Positions 15,765 to 24,145 of a stretch of DNA of 64,000 nt are shown in pieces (within the stretch, counting starts at the first letter, position 1; each line of letters begins with the position of its first letter). The notes under the pieces are model-generated. The model did not search any database, was not told the DNA's origin, and saw only the letters and a list, made by a program, of their open reading frames with translations. The stretch is from Parapedobacter tibetensis. GTDB lineage: Bacteria > Bacteroidota > Bacteroidia > Sphingobacteriales > Sphingobacteriaceae. The position numbers and the translations under genes were made by a program. The DNA is taken from NCBI RefSeq assembly GCF_024704835.1, contig NZ_JAMXBE010000019.1, forward strand, positions 25,036-89,035, in the 5' to 3' direction.

Positions 15765-18068
15765 ATGCAAAGAAAATACACGCTATCGCTTGCTACTATC
15801 TTGATATCCCTTACGGCCTTCGTCTACGGCCAAACCACATCATCCATCAACGGCACCATTGAGGATAGAAGTGGTGAATCCGTACCTTGGGCCACAATAT
15901 CCATTCCATCGCTGAAAATCGGCGTTACGGCAGACAGCACAGGAAGCTACCTACTGACCGGTATCCCCGCCGGGAATTGGGAACTTGAGGTAAAATACGT
16001 TGGATATCGGCCATATTCCCTGAAAATCCGGACTAACGGCACCACGCCAACGCAAAAGGACATCACCCTGATGGATGAACGTGCATCGCTCGACGAGGTA
16101 GTGGTATCAGGTACGATGAAGGAAGTATCAAAATTGGATAGCCCTGTTCCCGTGGAAGTATATACCGCTAAATTTTTCAAGGCCAACCCCGCTCCATCTG
16201 TATTCGATGCGTTGCAGAATATAAACGGCGTACGCCCTCAACTTAATTGCAACATCTGCAATACGGGCGACATTCACATCAATGGGCTTGAAGGCCCCTA
16301 CACCATGGTGCTGATAGACGGCATGCCCATCGTGAGCGGCTTGTCTACCGTATATGGCTTAAGCGGCATACCTCAGTCGTTGATCGAGCGGGTAGAAATC
16401 GTGAAGGGTCCCGCATCAACACTCTATGGCAGCGAAGCCGTTGGTGGTCTGATCAATATCATCACCAAAAATCCAAGGACCACCCCAATCCTCGCGGTAG
16501 ATGCGTTTGGCACCAGTTGGGGAGAAATCAACGCAGATGTGGCCGTTAAATTTAATGTGAGCAACAAGGTCCAATCGTTGTTGGGAGCCAACTATTTCAA
16601 CTATCAAAATCCGATTGACAACAACCACGACAATTTCACGGATGTGACGCTTCAACACCGCATTTCTTTATTCAACAAGTGGAATTTCGAACGCAGGGAA
16701 AATCGCGTGTTTTCTTTTGCAGCCCGGTATATCTATGAAGACCGTTGGGGAGGCGAGATGAACTGGGCCCCGAAATACCGTGGCGGAGATGAAGTTTATG
16801 GAGAGAGCATATACACCAGCCGGTGGGAATTATTTGGCACCTACCAATTGCCTGTCAAGGAACATATTTTATTCATGTTCAGCGCTAATGGGCATGACCA
16901 AAATAGCGTATATGGAAATACGCCCTTTCTGGCCGACCAATACATTGGCTTCGGCCAGTTGATGTGGAACAAACCCCTAGCCAACCATGATCTGCTAGCT
17001 GGATTGACCTACCGGTACACCTACTATGATGACAATACACCGGCTACGGCAGATGCGAATAATGCAGACATCAATAAGCCAACGCATACACGGCTTCCGG
17101 GGGTATTTCTTCAGGATGAAATCAGCCTCAACGAAAACAACAAACTGTTGTTGGGTGTACGTTATGACTACAATTCCATACACGGTAGCATCCTTACTCC
17201 CCGCGCCAACTACAAATGGAGCTCTGCGAATAAGAATAACATATTGCGCCTAAGTTTCGGAAACGGTTACCGCGTAGCCAATGTGTTTACGGAAGACCAT
17301 TCAGCACTGACTGGGGCACGCGAAGTAATCTTTGATGGTGACCTCAAACCGGAAACCTCATGGAACGGCAACCTCAATTTTGTTAAAAAGGTGCCACTTT
17401 CCAGTGGGGGTATCATCGGCTTCGATGCCACGGTGTTCTATACGTATTTCAACAATAAGATTATCGCCGATTATGACACCGATGCCACAAAAATCCACTT
17501 CGGCAACCTGGATGGCCATGCTGTGTCAAAAGGTATCTCGCTAAATGTCGACCTCATGCTGATGAATGGACTAAAGGTGATGGCAGGCGCTACAGCCATG
17601 GACGTATACAGCGAGGAACAGGGACAACGGGTGCAGCAACTATTTACGGAGAAGTTCACGGGCGTGTGGAACGCCAGCTATACGCTGAGGAAATTGGGGC
17701 TCACGCTGGATTATACCGGCAACCTCTACGGCCCCATGCGCCTACCGTTGCTCAGTGATTGGGATCCGCGCGCTATAAAATCGCCCTGGTGGAGCATTCA
17801 GAATATACAGATTACCAAGTCCTTCAGCAATGGCATCGAAATCTATGGAGGGGTGAAGAACCTGTTGAATTGGACCCCAAATAAAGGCACCCCGTTCCTC
17901 ATTGCCAGACCCCACGACCCGTTTGACAAACTGGTGGAATGGGATGCGGCGGGTCAGCCCGTGCAAACCGCCGAGAACCCATATGCATTGACCTTCGATC
18001 CAACTTATGTGTATGGCCCCAACCAAGGCACCCGCGGATTTGTGGGGGTACGGTATAGTTTTTATTAG
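15765..18068 (+). CDS. TonB-dependent receptor with carboxypeptidase-like N-terminal domain
   Basis: 767 residues from the ATG at 15765, which opens a good signal peptide (MQRKYTLSLATILISLTAFVYGQ); the upstream Met at 15684 is less likely. Domains: carboxypeptidase-regulatory-like beta-sandwich (about 25-105), plug (about 110-240, SVFDALQNINGVRP, GPASTLYGSEAVGGLINII), then a 22-strand-type barrel ending GTRGFVGVRYSFY with the terminal aromatic residue. The plug carries Cys162 and Cys165 as CNIC, followed by HINGLEGPYTMVLIDG. It imports a ligand across the outer membrane using TonB; the ligand is unknown but Cys pair, His-rich neighbour and a thioredoxin-like partner suggest a metal or metal complex. 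Confidence 0.92.
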   Translation: MQRKYTLSLATILISLTAFVYGQTTSSINGTIEDRSGESVPWATISIPSLKIGVTADSTGSYLLTGIPAGNWELEVKYVGYRPYSLKIRTNGTTPTQKDITLMDERASLDEVVVSGTMKEVSKLDSPVPVEVYTAKFFKANPAPSVFDALQNINGVRPQLNCNICNTGDIHINGLEGPYTMVLIDGMPIVSGLSTVYGLSGIPQSLIERVEIVKGPASTLYGSEAVGGLINIITKNPRTTPILAVDAFGTSWGEINADVAVKFNVSNKVQSLLGANYFNYQNPIDNNHDNFTDVTLQHRISLFNKWNFERRENRVFSFAARYIYEDRWGGEMNWAPKYRGGDEVYGESIYTSRWELFGTYQLPVKEHILFMFSANGHDQNSVYGNTPFLADQYIGFGQLMWNKPLANHDLLAGLTYRYTYYDDNTPATADANNADINKPTHTRLPGVFLQDEISLNENNKLLLGVRYDYNSIHGSILTPRANYKWSSANKNNILRLSFGNGYRVANVFTEDHSALTGAREVIFDGDLKPETSWNGNLNFVKKVPLSSGGIIGFDATVFYTYFNNKIIADYDTDATKIHFGNLDGHAVSKGISLNVDLMLMNGLKVMAGATAMDVYSEEQGQRVQQLFTEKFTGVWNASYTLRKLGLTLDYTGNLYGPMRLPLLSDWDPRAIKSPWWSIQNIQITKSFSNGIEIYGGVKNLLNWTPNKGTPFLIARPHDPFDKLVEWDAAGQPVQTAENPYALTFDPTYVYGPNQGTRGFVGVRYSFY

Positions 18069-18092
18069 TGTACCATTTTTATTAGTGTACCA
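18059..18092 (+). repeat. 17-bp perfect tandem duplication across a stop codon
   Basis: TTTTTATTAGTGTACCA occurs twice in a row. The first copy includes the TAG stop of the TonB receptor, so the duplication lengthens only the spacer to the thioredoxin-like gene. Confidence 0.85.
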
Positions 18093-18117
18093 TCATTATG
18101 TAGTTTAGGAGGATCGC

Positions 18118-18612
18118 ATGCTTAACGTATTCCATCACATCGCATTCATATTGGCCGTCTCGGTGTTGACCGGGTTCCACGCCACTGCCCAGCCAAAGGC
18201 TGTGCCGATTGGTGAACTGACGGACAGCATGCGCCTCCACCCTAAACCTGCCCTCATCCTGCTTTCCACAAGCTGGTGCACCTATTGCCGGATGCAAAAA
18301 GCACAGCTCAACAAGAATGAGGATTTTCAATCAGCGTCGACCTACCTCTATTTTTCGGAATTTGATGCCGAAACCAAGGAAACTGTCATATTCAACGACA
18401 CCACCTATCAATTTAAACCCACAGGAGCTTCCACGGGAAGCCACGAATTAGCCCATGCATTGGGGAATCTGAATGGCAGGCTCGGATTTCCCACCTGGGT
18501 GTTAATCAATGAAAACTTTGAGATCCTCTTCAAATATGCTGGGGTATTAAAGCCGAAAGAATTGACCGAACTGCTTAATAGCGTGCGTCAACACGCAACT
18601 TTTAAGCACTAA
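18118..18612 (+). CDS. Thioredoxin-like exported protein (CTYC)
   Basis: 164 residues with a signal peptide (about 1-25). The active site is CTYC at residues 54-57 (TSWCTYCRMQK), followed by a thioredoxin fold with the cis-Pro segment GFPTWVLINEN near 127. It is likely a periplasmic thiol reductase or disulfide carrier. A strong AGGAGG ribosome site sits 5 bases ahead of the ATG, unusual for this phylum. It lies 49 bases after the TonB receptor with the CNIC plug motif, so it may keep those cysteines reduced; that is inference. Fusion or truncation is not apparent. Confidence 0.88.
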   Translation: MLNVFHHIAFILAVSVLTGFHATAQPKAVPIGELTDSMRLHPKPALILLSTSWCTYCRMQKAQLNKNEDFQSASTYLYFSEFDAETKETVIFNDTTYQFKPTGASTGSHELAHALGNLNGRLGFPTWVLINENFEILFKYAGVLKPKELTELLNSVRQHATFKH

Positions 18613-18698
18613 TTTCCCAAATTAAACCTAAAATGCAATGAGAACATTTGGAACAAACCAAAAAATTGCTTTTATTGCAAAAAATTTAACAGCTACCC

Positions 18699-19271
18699 AT
18701 GTTAAACTATTTGGTTCCAGCGGTTTTCTGCTCGTTAGCATTGCTGTCTGCATGCGAACCGAAGGCGCATGAATCATTGGATCCCGACGAAGATAAGCCA
18801 ATCACGTCCACAAATCCGGGTACAGAAAAAGATGACGACCCGCAATTAGAAACCGATTCCATCATTATATTGGCATTGGCGGAAGTCAATGCTGTGCGCG
18901 AAAATGGTTGTAATTGTGGTGACCAATCCATGCCAAGCACATCAAAATTAAGCTGGAATACCAAGCTATATGAAGCCGCATCGGCCCATGCAAAAGATAT
19001 GCATGCAAACAACTACTTTAGCCATACCAGTAAAAACGGAGATAATTTGTACCAACGGCTTGCCGCGGCAGACTATATTACAACGCATACTGATGTCATC
19101 ACTTATGGCGAAAACATTGCCTTTGGCAACTTTGATTTGAAGGCTGCCATTCAAAAATGGCTGGCAAGCCAAAGCCATTGCGCTAACCTCATGCGTGAAA
19201 CCTACCGTGAAATGGCCATAGCACAAAGCGGCAATTATTGGGTGCAGGTTTTTGGGGCCAAGCGAGAATAA
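18699..19271 (+). CDS. CAP-domain (SCP/PR1-like) lipoprotein
   Basis: 190 residues. Lipobox Cys19 (LLSAC), an acidic Pro/Thr linker, then a CAP domain: LAEVNAVRENG, LSWNTKLYEAASAHAKDM, FSHTSKNGDNLYQRL, YGENIAFG and a truncated end WVQVFGAKRE. The conserved His and Glu of the CAP cavity are present (FSH, YGEN). CAP proteins of bacteria are secreted or surface proteins with poorly known roles. The NCGDQSMP segment near 70 has two nearby Cys. No operon partner is evident; 86 bases separate it from the thioredoxin-like gene. Confidence 0.88.
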   Translation: MLNYLVPAVFCSLALLSACEPKAHESLDPDEDKPITSTNPGTEKDDDPQLETDSIIILALAEVNAVRENGCNCGDQSMPSTSKLSWNTKLYEAASAHAKDMHANNYFSHTSKNGDNLYQRLAAADYITTHTDVITYGENIAFGNFDLKAAIQKWLASQSHCANLMRETYREMAIAQSGNYWVQVFGAKRE

Positions 19272-19432
19272 CTAAGCGCACGCTTTAATTTTCTTTTGCC
19301 CAGTTGTAGCAACTCGTGTCTTGTGCTCGTCTTATCCGGAACATCGCTGCGGCTTGACGGTTTCCAATGTAAACCTTAGCCCAGATGATTTGTTAAATAC
19401 TGTTAATAGATTAATTAATCGGATTATTTAAA

Positions 19433-19440
19433 TAACTTTG
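19433..19440 (+). promoter_or_regulatory. Probable -7 box of the FKBP lipoprotein pair
   Basis: TAACTTTG matches TAnnTTTG, 29 bases before the ATG at 19470. No clear -33 TTTG is seen. Confidence 0.45.
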
Positions 19441-19469
19441 CATCTTGCAAGTTGAATGTAAAAAGAATT

Positions 19470-20090
19470 ATGAAAAGAGTAAACGTACTTGTATTGGGGT
19501 TAATCGTGGCTATGGGGTTGTCATCTTGTATCAAGGATGGCGATCCGTTTGATCCCGATGCCCAATATCAAATCGAAAAGCCATTGGTTGAGGCTTATGC
19601 AAAGGCACACCTAAATAGTCCACAATTCCATGAAAATACTGGGATATGGTATGAAGTGATTGATTTAGGTGACGAAGATTCCTATCAGTATAAAATGATA
19701 CCACATCCCAGCAATCCAAGTCAGCTGGTGCCTGAAGCTCCAACGGTCAAAGCAAACCATGTCACAAGATTGGTGGAATCTAATGATGTGGTTGAATCGA
19801 ATGACGACGAGGGGGGTAAAACGATTGTATGGAATAATTCCACTGTCGCATGGCAAGCGGCTTTCTTTCCTGCAAAAATTCGATATGATAAAGACGGGCA
19901 GTTGCTCGATGAACCGTTTGACTTTGGCGGCATCACACAAAGCGGCTTGAAAAAAGGAGCAGCCATTAAAATTGTCACTCCCTCGCGTTGGGCTTATCAA
20001 AATGCCAGTGTCGGCAATATTCCAGCCAATTCCCCATTGTATTATGAAATACATGTTGTTGACATCCAAGAACCTAGTTCTGGCAATTAA
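19470..20090 (+). CDS. FKBP-like peptidyl-prolyl isomerase lipoprotein (divergent)
   Basis: 206 residues from the ATG at 19470, with lipobox Cys20 (GLSSC). The C-terminal half has FKBP-type strands: GGITQSGLKKGAAIKIVTPSRWAYQ and IPANSPLYYEIHVVDIQ, matching the final strands of FKBP domains. The usual V-YTG and F-D-S-R-P-F elements are weakly preserved (DEPFDFGG), so catalysis is uncertain. A TTG at 19452 would add six residues and is less likely. It is followed after 29 bases by a second FKBP lipoprotein; the two form an operon of envelope folding factors. Confidence 0.8.
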   Translation: MKRVNVLVLGLIVAMGLSSCIKDGDPFDPDAQYQIEKPLVEAYAKAHLNSPQFHENTGIWYEVIDLGDEDSYQYKMIPHPSNPSQLVPEAPTVKANHVTRLVESNDVVESNDDEGGKTIVWNNSTVAWQAAFFPAKIRYDKDGQLLDEPFDFGGITQSGLKKGAAIKIVTPSRWAYQNASVGNIPANSPLYYEIHVVDIQEPSSGN

Positions 20091-20119
20091 TATAGACTCT
20101 ATTATACAGACAATAAACA

Positions 20120-21046
20120 ATGACCAAATCGACTTTTTGTGTTGTAGCTACTGGAATCATGGCTGTCATTTCCATGATAGGTTGTGAGAAAAAGGAATAC
20201 CAAACGTTTGAGGAATTGGACAATGCCAATATCCTTGAATACATCCAGAAAAACAACCTGACGGTACAGCAATACAAGGAGACCAACCTCTTCTATCAGG
20301 TCTTGGAAGAAGGAACAGGAAATCCCATCGACTATAAAAAAACCTACCCCGTCGTCTATACGGTAAAGAGCCTCGATGGGGTATACAATTCAGGGGATAC
20401 ATTGAGTGTCAACAATCGATATGCCGAGTTTTTCGGCTATTTCCCCTTCGGGTCATCATATGCCGGCTCGGCCATCGTAGAACAACCCGGCGACTTTAAG
20501 GAGGTGATCCGTGAAGTGCTGCAAAAGACTAATGGTAAAATCCGAATCATTGTACCCTCCCGATTGATGTATGGCCGAAATGGAAACAGCTCGTTAGGTG
20601 TACCCCCTAATGCGTCTTTGGATTACGTGGTAACTGTACATGATAATTTTGAAGATTATGAGGAAGTGGTTATCCAAAAGATGATTGTTGACAGGGGATT
20701 AAATGTTGAAGATTTTACCAAACAAGAAGATAATATTTACTATCAGGTCATCACACCCGGGGAAGGTGACGCAATTACGGCTGACTCCACTGTCACTGCC
20801 AATTATACACTGAAGGATCCCGCTGGTAATGTCAAGGATTCTGGCACCGATGTAGCGTTTAATTTGGCTGGTGGTGTCATCACTGCGTGGACTAAGATCA
20901 TACCTTTAATCAATAAAGGTGGAAAAATCAGGTTTTTTGTTCCGAGTCAAGAAGCTTATGGGATTGATGGAGGAAGGGACCCATCCGGTAATAGAAGCAT
21001 ACCTCAGTTTTTATCGCTTGATTTCGAAGTGGAAGTAAAAGACTAG
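20120..21046 (+). CDS. Two-domain FKBP-type peptidyl-prolyl isomerase lipoprotein
   Basis: 308 residues. Signal peptide with lipobox Cys22 (SMIGC). Two FKBP-like units are visible, about 55-175 (YTVKSLDGVYNSGDTL ... IIVPSRLMYGRNGNSS-GVPPNASLDYVVTV) and about 200-306 (ANYTLKDPAGNVKDSGTD, GVITAWTKIIPLINKGGKIRF, SQEAYGIDGG, IPQFLSLDFEVEV). The second unit keeps the core W and the GKIRFFVPS strand of active FKBPs. It probably assists folding of exported proteins in the periplasm. It is second in a two-gene operon, with the divergent HxlR gene ending 22 bases downstream. Confidence 0.85.
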   Translation: MTKSTFCVVATGIMAVISMIGCEKKEYQTFEELDNANILEYIQKNNLTVQQYKETNLFYQVLEEGTGNPIDYKKTYPVVYTVKSLDGVYNSGDTLSVNNRYAEFFGYFPFGSSYAGSAIVEQPGDFKEVIREVLQKTNGKIRIIVPSRLMYGRNGNSSLGVPPNASLDYVVTVHDNFEDYEEVVIQKMIVDRGLNVEDFTKQEDNIYYQVITPGEGDAITADSTVTANYTLKDPAGNVKDSGTDVAFNLAGGVITAWTKIIPLINKGGKIRFFVPSQEAYGIDGGRDPSGNRSIPQFLSLDFEVEVKD

Positions 21047-21068
21047 TTGTGGAATCGCAATGAACAGC

Positions 21069-21443
21069 TCATGCAGGTTTCATCGCATTTTCTTCCAACT
21101 CACTTTGCCTTTCCTTTACAAAATCCGCATGATCCATTCCCCATTTATCAATTTTTGACAGGATGGGCAGCAGGCTCCTGCCTAGCTCAGTAAGTTTGTA
21201 TTCCGACTTTTTTGGGTAGACATCCTCAGTACATTTATCAACGACACCGAAGAAATACAATTCCGCCAGCTGCATCTCGATTACGCGCAACGTCGCACTT
21301 GCGATATTTTTGTGGATTTCAGCTGGTCGAACTATCCCCCTGTTAATAGCGTCAATGATACAAAGCTTCCATTTGCCACTAAAAACCTTCAATGCAACAC
21401 GGATCCCACAATCCAGATCCTCTTCCATTTTTCTCTCGTACAT
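21069..21443 (-). CDS. HxlR family transcriptional regulator
   Basis: 124 residues from the ATG at 21443; a longer form from 21476 or 21497 is possible. The family's winged helix is clear: DCGIRVALKVFSGKWKLCIIDAI, RPAEIHKNIASATLRVIEMQLAELYFFGVV, then YPKKSEYKLTELGRSLLPIL. HxlR proteins are small dimeric regulators, often sensing reactive electrophiles through a Cys near the N-terminus; one sits in EDLDCG. It is divergent to an imine-reductase-like oxidoreductase, the usual arrangement for a regulator and its target. Confidence 0.9.
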   Translation of the reverse strand: MYERKMEEDLDCGIRVALKVFSGKWKLCIIDAINRGIVRPAEIHKNIASATLRVIEMQLAELYFFGVVDKCTEDVYPKKSEYKLTELGRSLLPILSKIDKWGMDHADFVKERQSELEENAMKPA

Positions 21444-21660
21444 GTTTATCTTCTTTATTCCAATACGATCAGCCATTAAGGGGAACCTCAAATGCATTGA
21501 TACCGAATCTTTTTTCGGTTATTGCCCTTTTGTCTGCTTTACAGGAAATTTGCTGCAAGATAAAAAATAAAGAATATGAAACCATCATGATTTATTCAAC
21601 CACACAGGGGAATGAATAAATCTGATAGCTTCATCACCGTTAAAAACAAATTATATACAG

Positions 21661-22545
21661 ATGAAAACTACAAAGAAAGCAAACGGCAAAGTATCCGTGC
21701 TGGGATTAGGCCAAATGGGTAGAAAGCTGGTACAGCTCTATGTTGACGCAGGTTATGAGGTGACCGTCTGGAACCGCACTAAAAGTAAGGCTTTGGATCT
21801 GGAAAATGTCAAAATTGCTGACCATGCCGCTGAAGCGATTGCAAGCAGCACACTCATCATCATCTGTGTTTATGACAACAAAGGCACGTTTGGGATACTG
21901 GAAAGCTTAGCGGACCAACAAATTCTTGCTCACAAAACCATTGTCAACCTGACCACAGGAAGCCCAAAAGAGGCTGGCGAAATCGAAAAAATCATTTCCG
22001 CGCATGGCGGCCACTACATCAATGGGGCCATCCAGGCTGCTCCAGACCAGATGGGGCTTGAAAACACCACCATACTACTATCCGGAAATAAAAACGCATA
22101 CCAGCAGCATAAGGGTGCATTGGATATCCTTGGCGGCAACTTAAAGCACCTAAGTGAAAAAGCTGCGGCCTCATCAGCGATGGATTTAGCGACGTTGACC
22201 TGGCTCTACGGCTCTTACATCGGCTTGATATACGGCGTGAAACTTAGCCAGTGGTACGGATTGAATCTGGAAGACTATGGCACCATCATCGGCGAAATCA
22301 CACCTGGATTCACCGAATTTTTCAAGTATGAAATCGATGTCATCAATCGCGAGGACTATCGGATCACGCAAAGTCCGTTGACCATCAGTGTAGCGGCAAC
22401 CCAACGAATTGCCGACACTTTCAAGGAGCTGGATGTCCTTCAAGAGTTCCCCGCGGTCCTCGCGAATATTTTGGAGAAAGCTGACAGGAAAGGCCTTGCA
22501 AATGAAGAACTAGCTGCCATTGTGAAAGTAATCGATAAAAACTGA
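21661..22545 (+). CDS. NAD(P)-dependent imine-reductase-like oxidoreductase (6PGDH/HIBADH superfamily)
   Basis: 294 residues. The N-terminal Rossmann fold has GLGQMG at 15-20 and VTVWNRTKSKA, where the Arg after Asn favours NADPH. TTGSPKEAGEIEK and GAIQAAPDQMG follow, then the C-terminal helical dimer domain of imine reductases (SAMDLATLTWLYGSYIGL, EITPGFTEFFKYEID). The canonical Lys of beta-hydroxyacid dehydrogenases is absent, which is normal for imine reductases. The natural substrate is unknown. It is divergent from the HxlR regulator, which probably controls it. Confidence 0.85.
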   Translation: MKTTKKANGKVSVLGLGQMGRKLVQLYVDAGYEVTVWNRTKSKALDLENVKIADHAAEAIASSTLIIICVYDNKGTFGILESLADQQILAHKTIVNLTTGSPKEAGEIEKIISAHGGHYINGAIQAAPDQMGLENTTILLSGNKNAYQQHKGALDILGGNLKHLSEKAAASSAMDLATLTWLYGSYIGLIYGVKLSQWYGLNLEDYGTIIGEITPGFTEFFKYEIDVINREDYRITQSPLTISVAATQRIADTFKELDVLQEFPAVLANILEKADRKGLANEELAAIVKVIDKN

Positions 22546-22586
22546 CATTGCTCAGAGGGATATCGCTTAGCGTAAACAGTAGTTAT

Positions 22587-22632
22587 TGTCAGCCTGAGCG
22601 TAGTCGAAGGCTCAACTACACGCAGGCTGACA
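22587..22632. repeat. REP-like hairpin with 10-bp stem
   Basis: TGTCAGCCTG pairs perfectly with CAGGCTGACA around a 26-base loop containing GAGCGTAGTCGAAGGCTC, whose GAGC/GCTC ends also pair. This 'CAGCCTGAGC-TAGTCGAAGGC' motif resembles intergenic repeats scattered through many Bacteroidota genomes. It may also end the oxidoreductase transcript. Confidence 0.65.
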
Positions 22633-22791
22633 GCAAAGCAAATACTTTATAGGTAATTTCCAGATATATGGAAGCGCCTTTTTAACCTATGCCAAGCTAT
22701 GCCAAGAATAAAAGCTAAATCGTTTTATGATAATAGTGGATTAAAATTTATCTTAGCGGCCGAATTCTTAGATACACTTACAAACCGAGTC

Positions 22792-24135
22792 ATGATCTCA
22801 TTGAGGTATTTTTCCAAATCAATCGCGTTACTTGCTTGTGCATCCATGCTATGTTGCACAAGCGTGAGCGCCCAAACACAAGTATTTACCCTGCCTTCGC
22901 AAGGTTGGGAGTCTGTAGGCGATGTAACAGTCCCCTGGTCCAAACGGCAAGTAATGGTTGCATCAGCGGGTGAGGGCGTATTGGCCCACATCCCCAAAAA
23001 GAGAAGTCGCCCCGGCGATCTGGTCACCGCAATGGCATATGGCGATGTCGAGCTTGAATTTAGTTACTTGTTAGCTACTGGAACTGAAGCCACGCTGTAT
23101 TTACATGATGTTTACCCCATCACGTTGGCAGACAGCAGAGGGACGACCACCCCCACTGCCCGGAGCAATGGCGGAACACCCGGCTACCCACCAAGGCAAC
23201 AGGTAGGTCGCGCACCGGGGCTATGGCAACGGCTCCGTATTCAATTCCAAGCGCCCAAGTTCGATAGCGCCGGCAATAAAATCGCTCCCGCTCGGCTGCT
23301 CCGCGCAGCACTCAACGGGGTAACCATCCACGAGGATGTACAACTGGAACCTACAGCAAACACCACCGAAAAAGCGAAAGCTCCCGTGCGTTTTACCGCC
23401 AACCAAGGACCAATCGCCTTGAAGGATGTTAACATCAACGCGCTATCCGAACGCCCTTCCGCGCGTCAAAATAGTCCCGATCCCATCTCGGTAAACGCTC
23501 AGGTGAATACCACACTCCGCAGCTTCATGGATGTTCCTGGTGGGCCACGTGTGGTGCATGCCATCTCTACTGGGCATCCCGAGCAGGTGCATTATACATA
23601 CGACCTTGACCATGGCAGCCTCTTCCAGGTATGGCGCGGCGGATTTCTCGATGCCACCCCGATGTGGCATGAGCGGGGTAACGGCACATCCAGGGTGCTG
23701 GGAAGCCCTATCCATTTTGGAGCACCCAGCCTCCTCATCGGAAAACTGGCTACCTTAAACGACACTTGGCCAATGGATACGGTAGGCACCGGTTACAAGC
23801 CAAATGGATACAAATTGGATGGGCAAGACCTCCCGACCTTCCGCTACCGCATCTATGATGACCAGGTCGAAGATGCCATCCGCCCATTAACCAATGGAGA
23901 GGGATTTACCAGAACCCTAACGGTTTCCGGCAATCCGGAGGGCTTATACCTGCGTTTGGCAGCGGCGCCAATAATCATCGATCAAGGCAACGGGATATTC
24001 ATGATCGGAGATAAAGCTTGGTACCTCAAACTGGAAGATGTTGGCAAAGGCAAACCCATTGTCCGTGAACAGCAAAACGGCAAGGAATTGTTGGTGCCGG
24101 TGCTCCCCACAATCCGTTATTCCATTATCTTCTAA
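22792..24135 (+). CDS. DUF1080-like (3-keto-disaccharide hydrolase fold) exported protein
   Basis: 447 residues from the ATG at 22792, which starts a signal peptide (ISLRYFSKSIALLACASML ... SAQ); the frame extends further upstream but without a signal. Residues about 25-220 look like the concanavalin-like DUF1080 domain (DVELEFSYLLATGTEATLYL, GLWQRLRIQFQAPKFD, GPIALKDVNIN). The C-terminal half (about 235-447) is beta-rich with no family I can name. The neighbour 10 bases downstream is a PQQ/sugar-dehydrogenase-like protein with a cytochrome c domain, and together they suggest oxidative sugar or glycoside breakdown in the periplasm. Confidence 0.75.
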   Translation: MISLRYFSKSIALLACASMLCCTSVSAQTQVFTLPSQGWESVGDVTVPWSKRQVMVASAGEGVLAHIPKKRSRPGDLVTAMAYGDVELEFSYLLATGTEATLYLHDVYPITLADSRGTTTPTARSNGGTPGYPPRQQVGRAPGLWQRLRIQFQAPKFDSAGNKIAPARLLRAALNGVTIHEDVQLEPTANTTEKAKAPVRFTANQGPIALKDVNINALSERPSARQNSPDPISVNAQVNTTLRSFMDVPGGPRVVHAISTGHPEQVHYTYDLDHGSLFQVWRGGFLDATPMWHERGNGTSRVLGSPIHFGAPSLLIGKLATLNDTWPMDTVGTGYKPNGYKLDGQDLPTFRYRIYDDQVEDAIRPLTNGEGFTRTLTVSGNPEGLYLRLAAAPIIIDQGNGIFMIGDKAWYLKLEDVGKGKPIVREQQNGKELLVPVLPTIRYSIIF

Positions 24136-24145
24136 CCAATTGACT

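Noticed and set aside
24038..24145. Earlier start of the PQQ/cytochrome protein
   Set aside because: It would overlap the DUF1080-like gene by 98 bases and bury the signal peptide; the ATG at 24146 gives a normal export signal.
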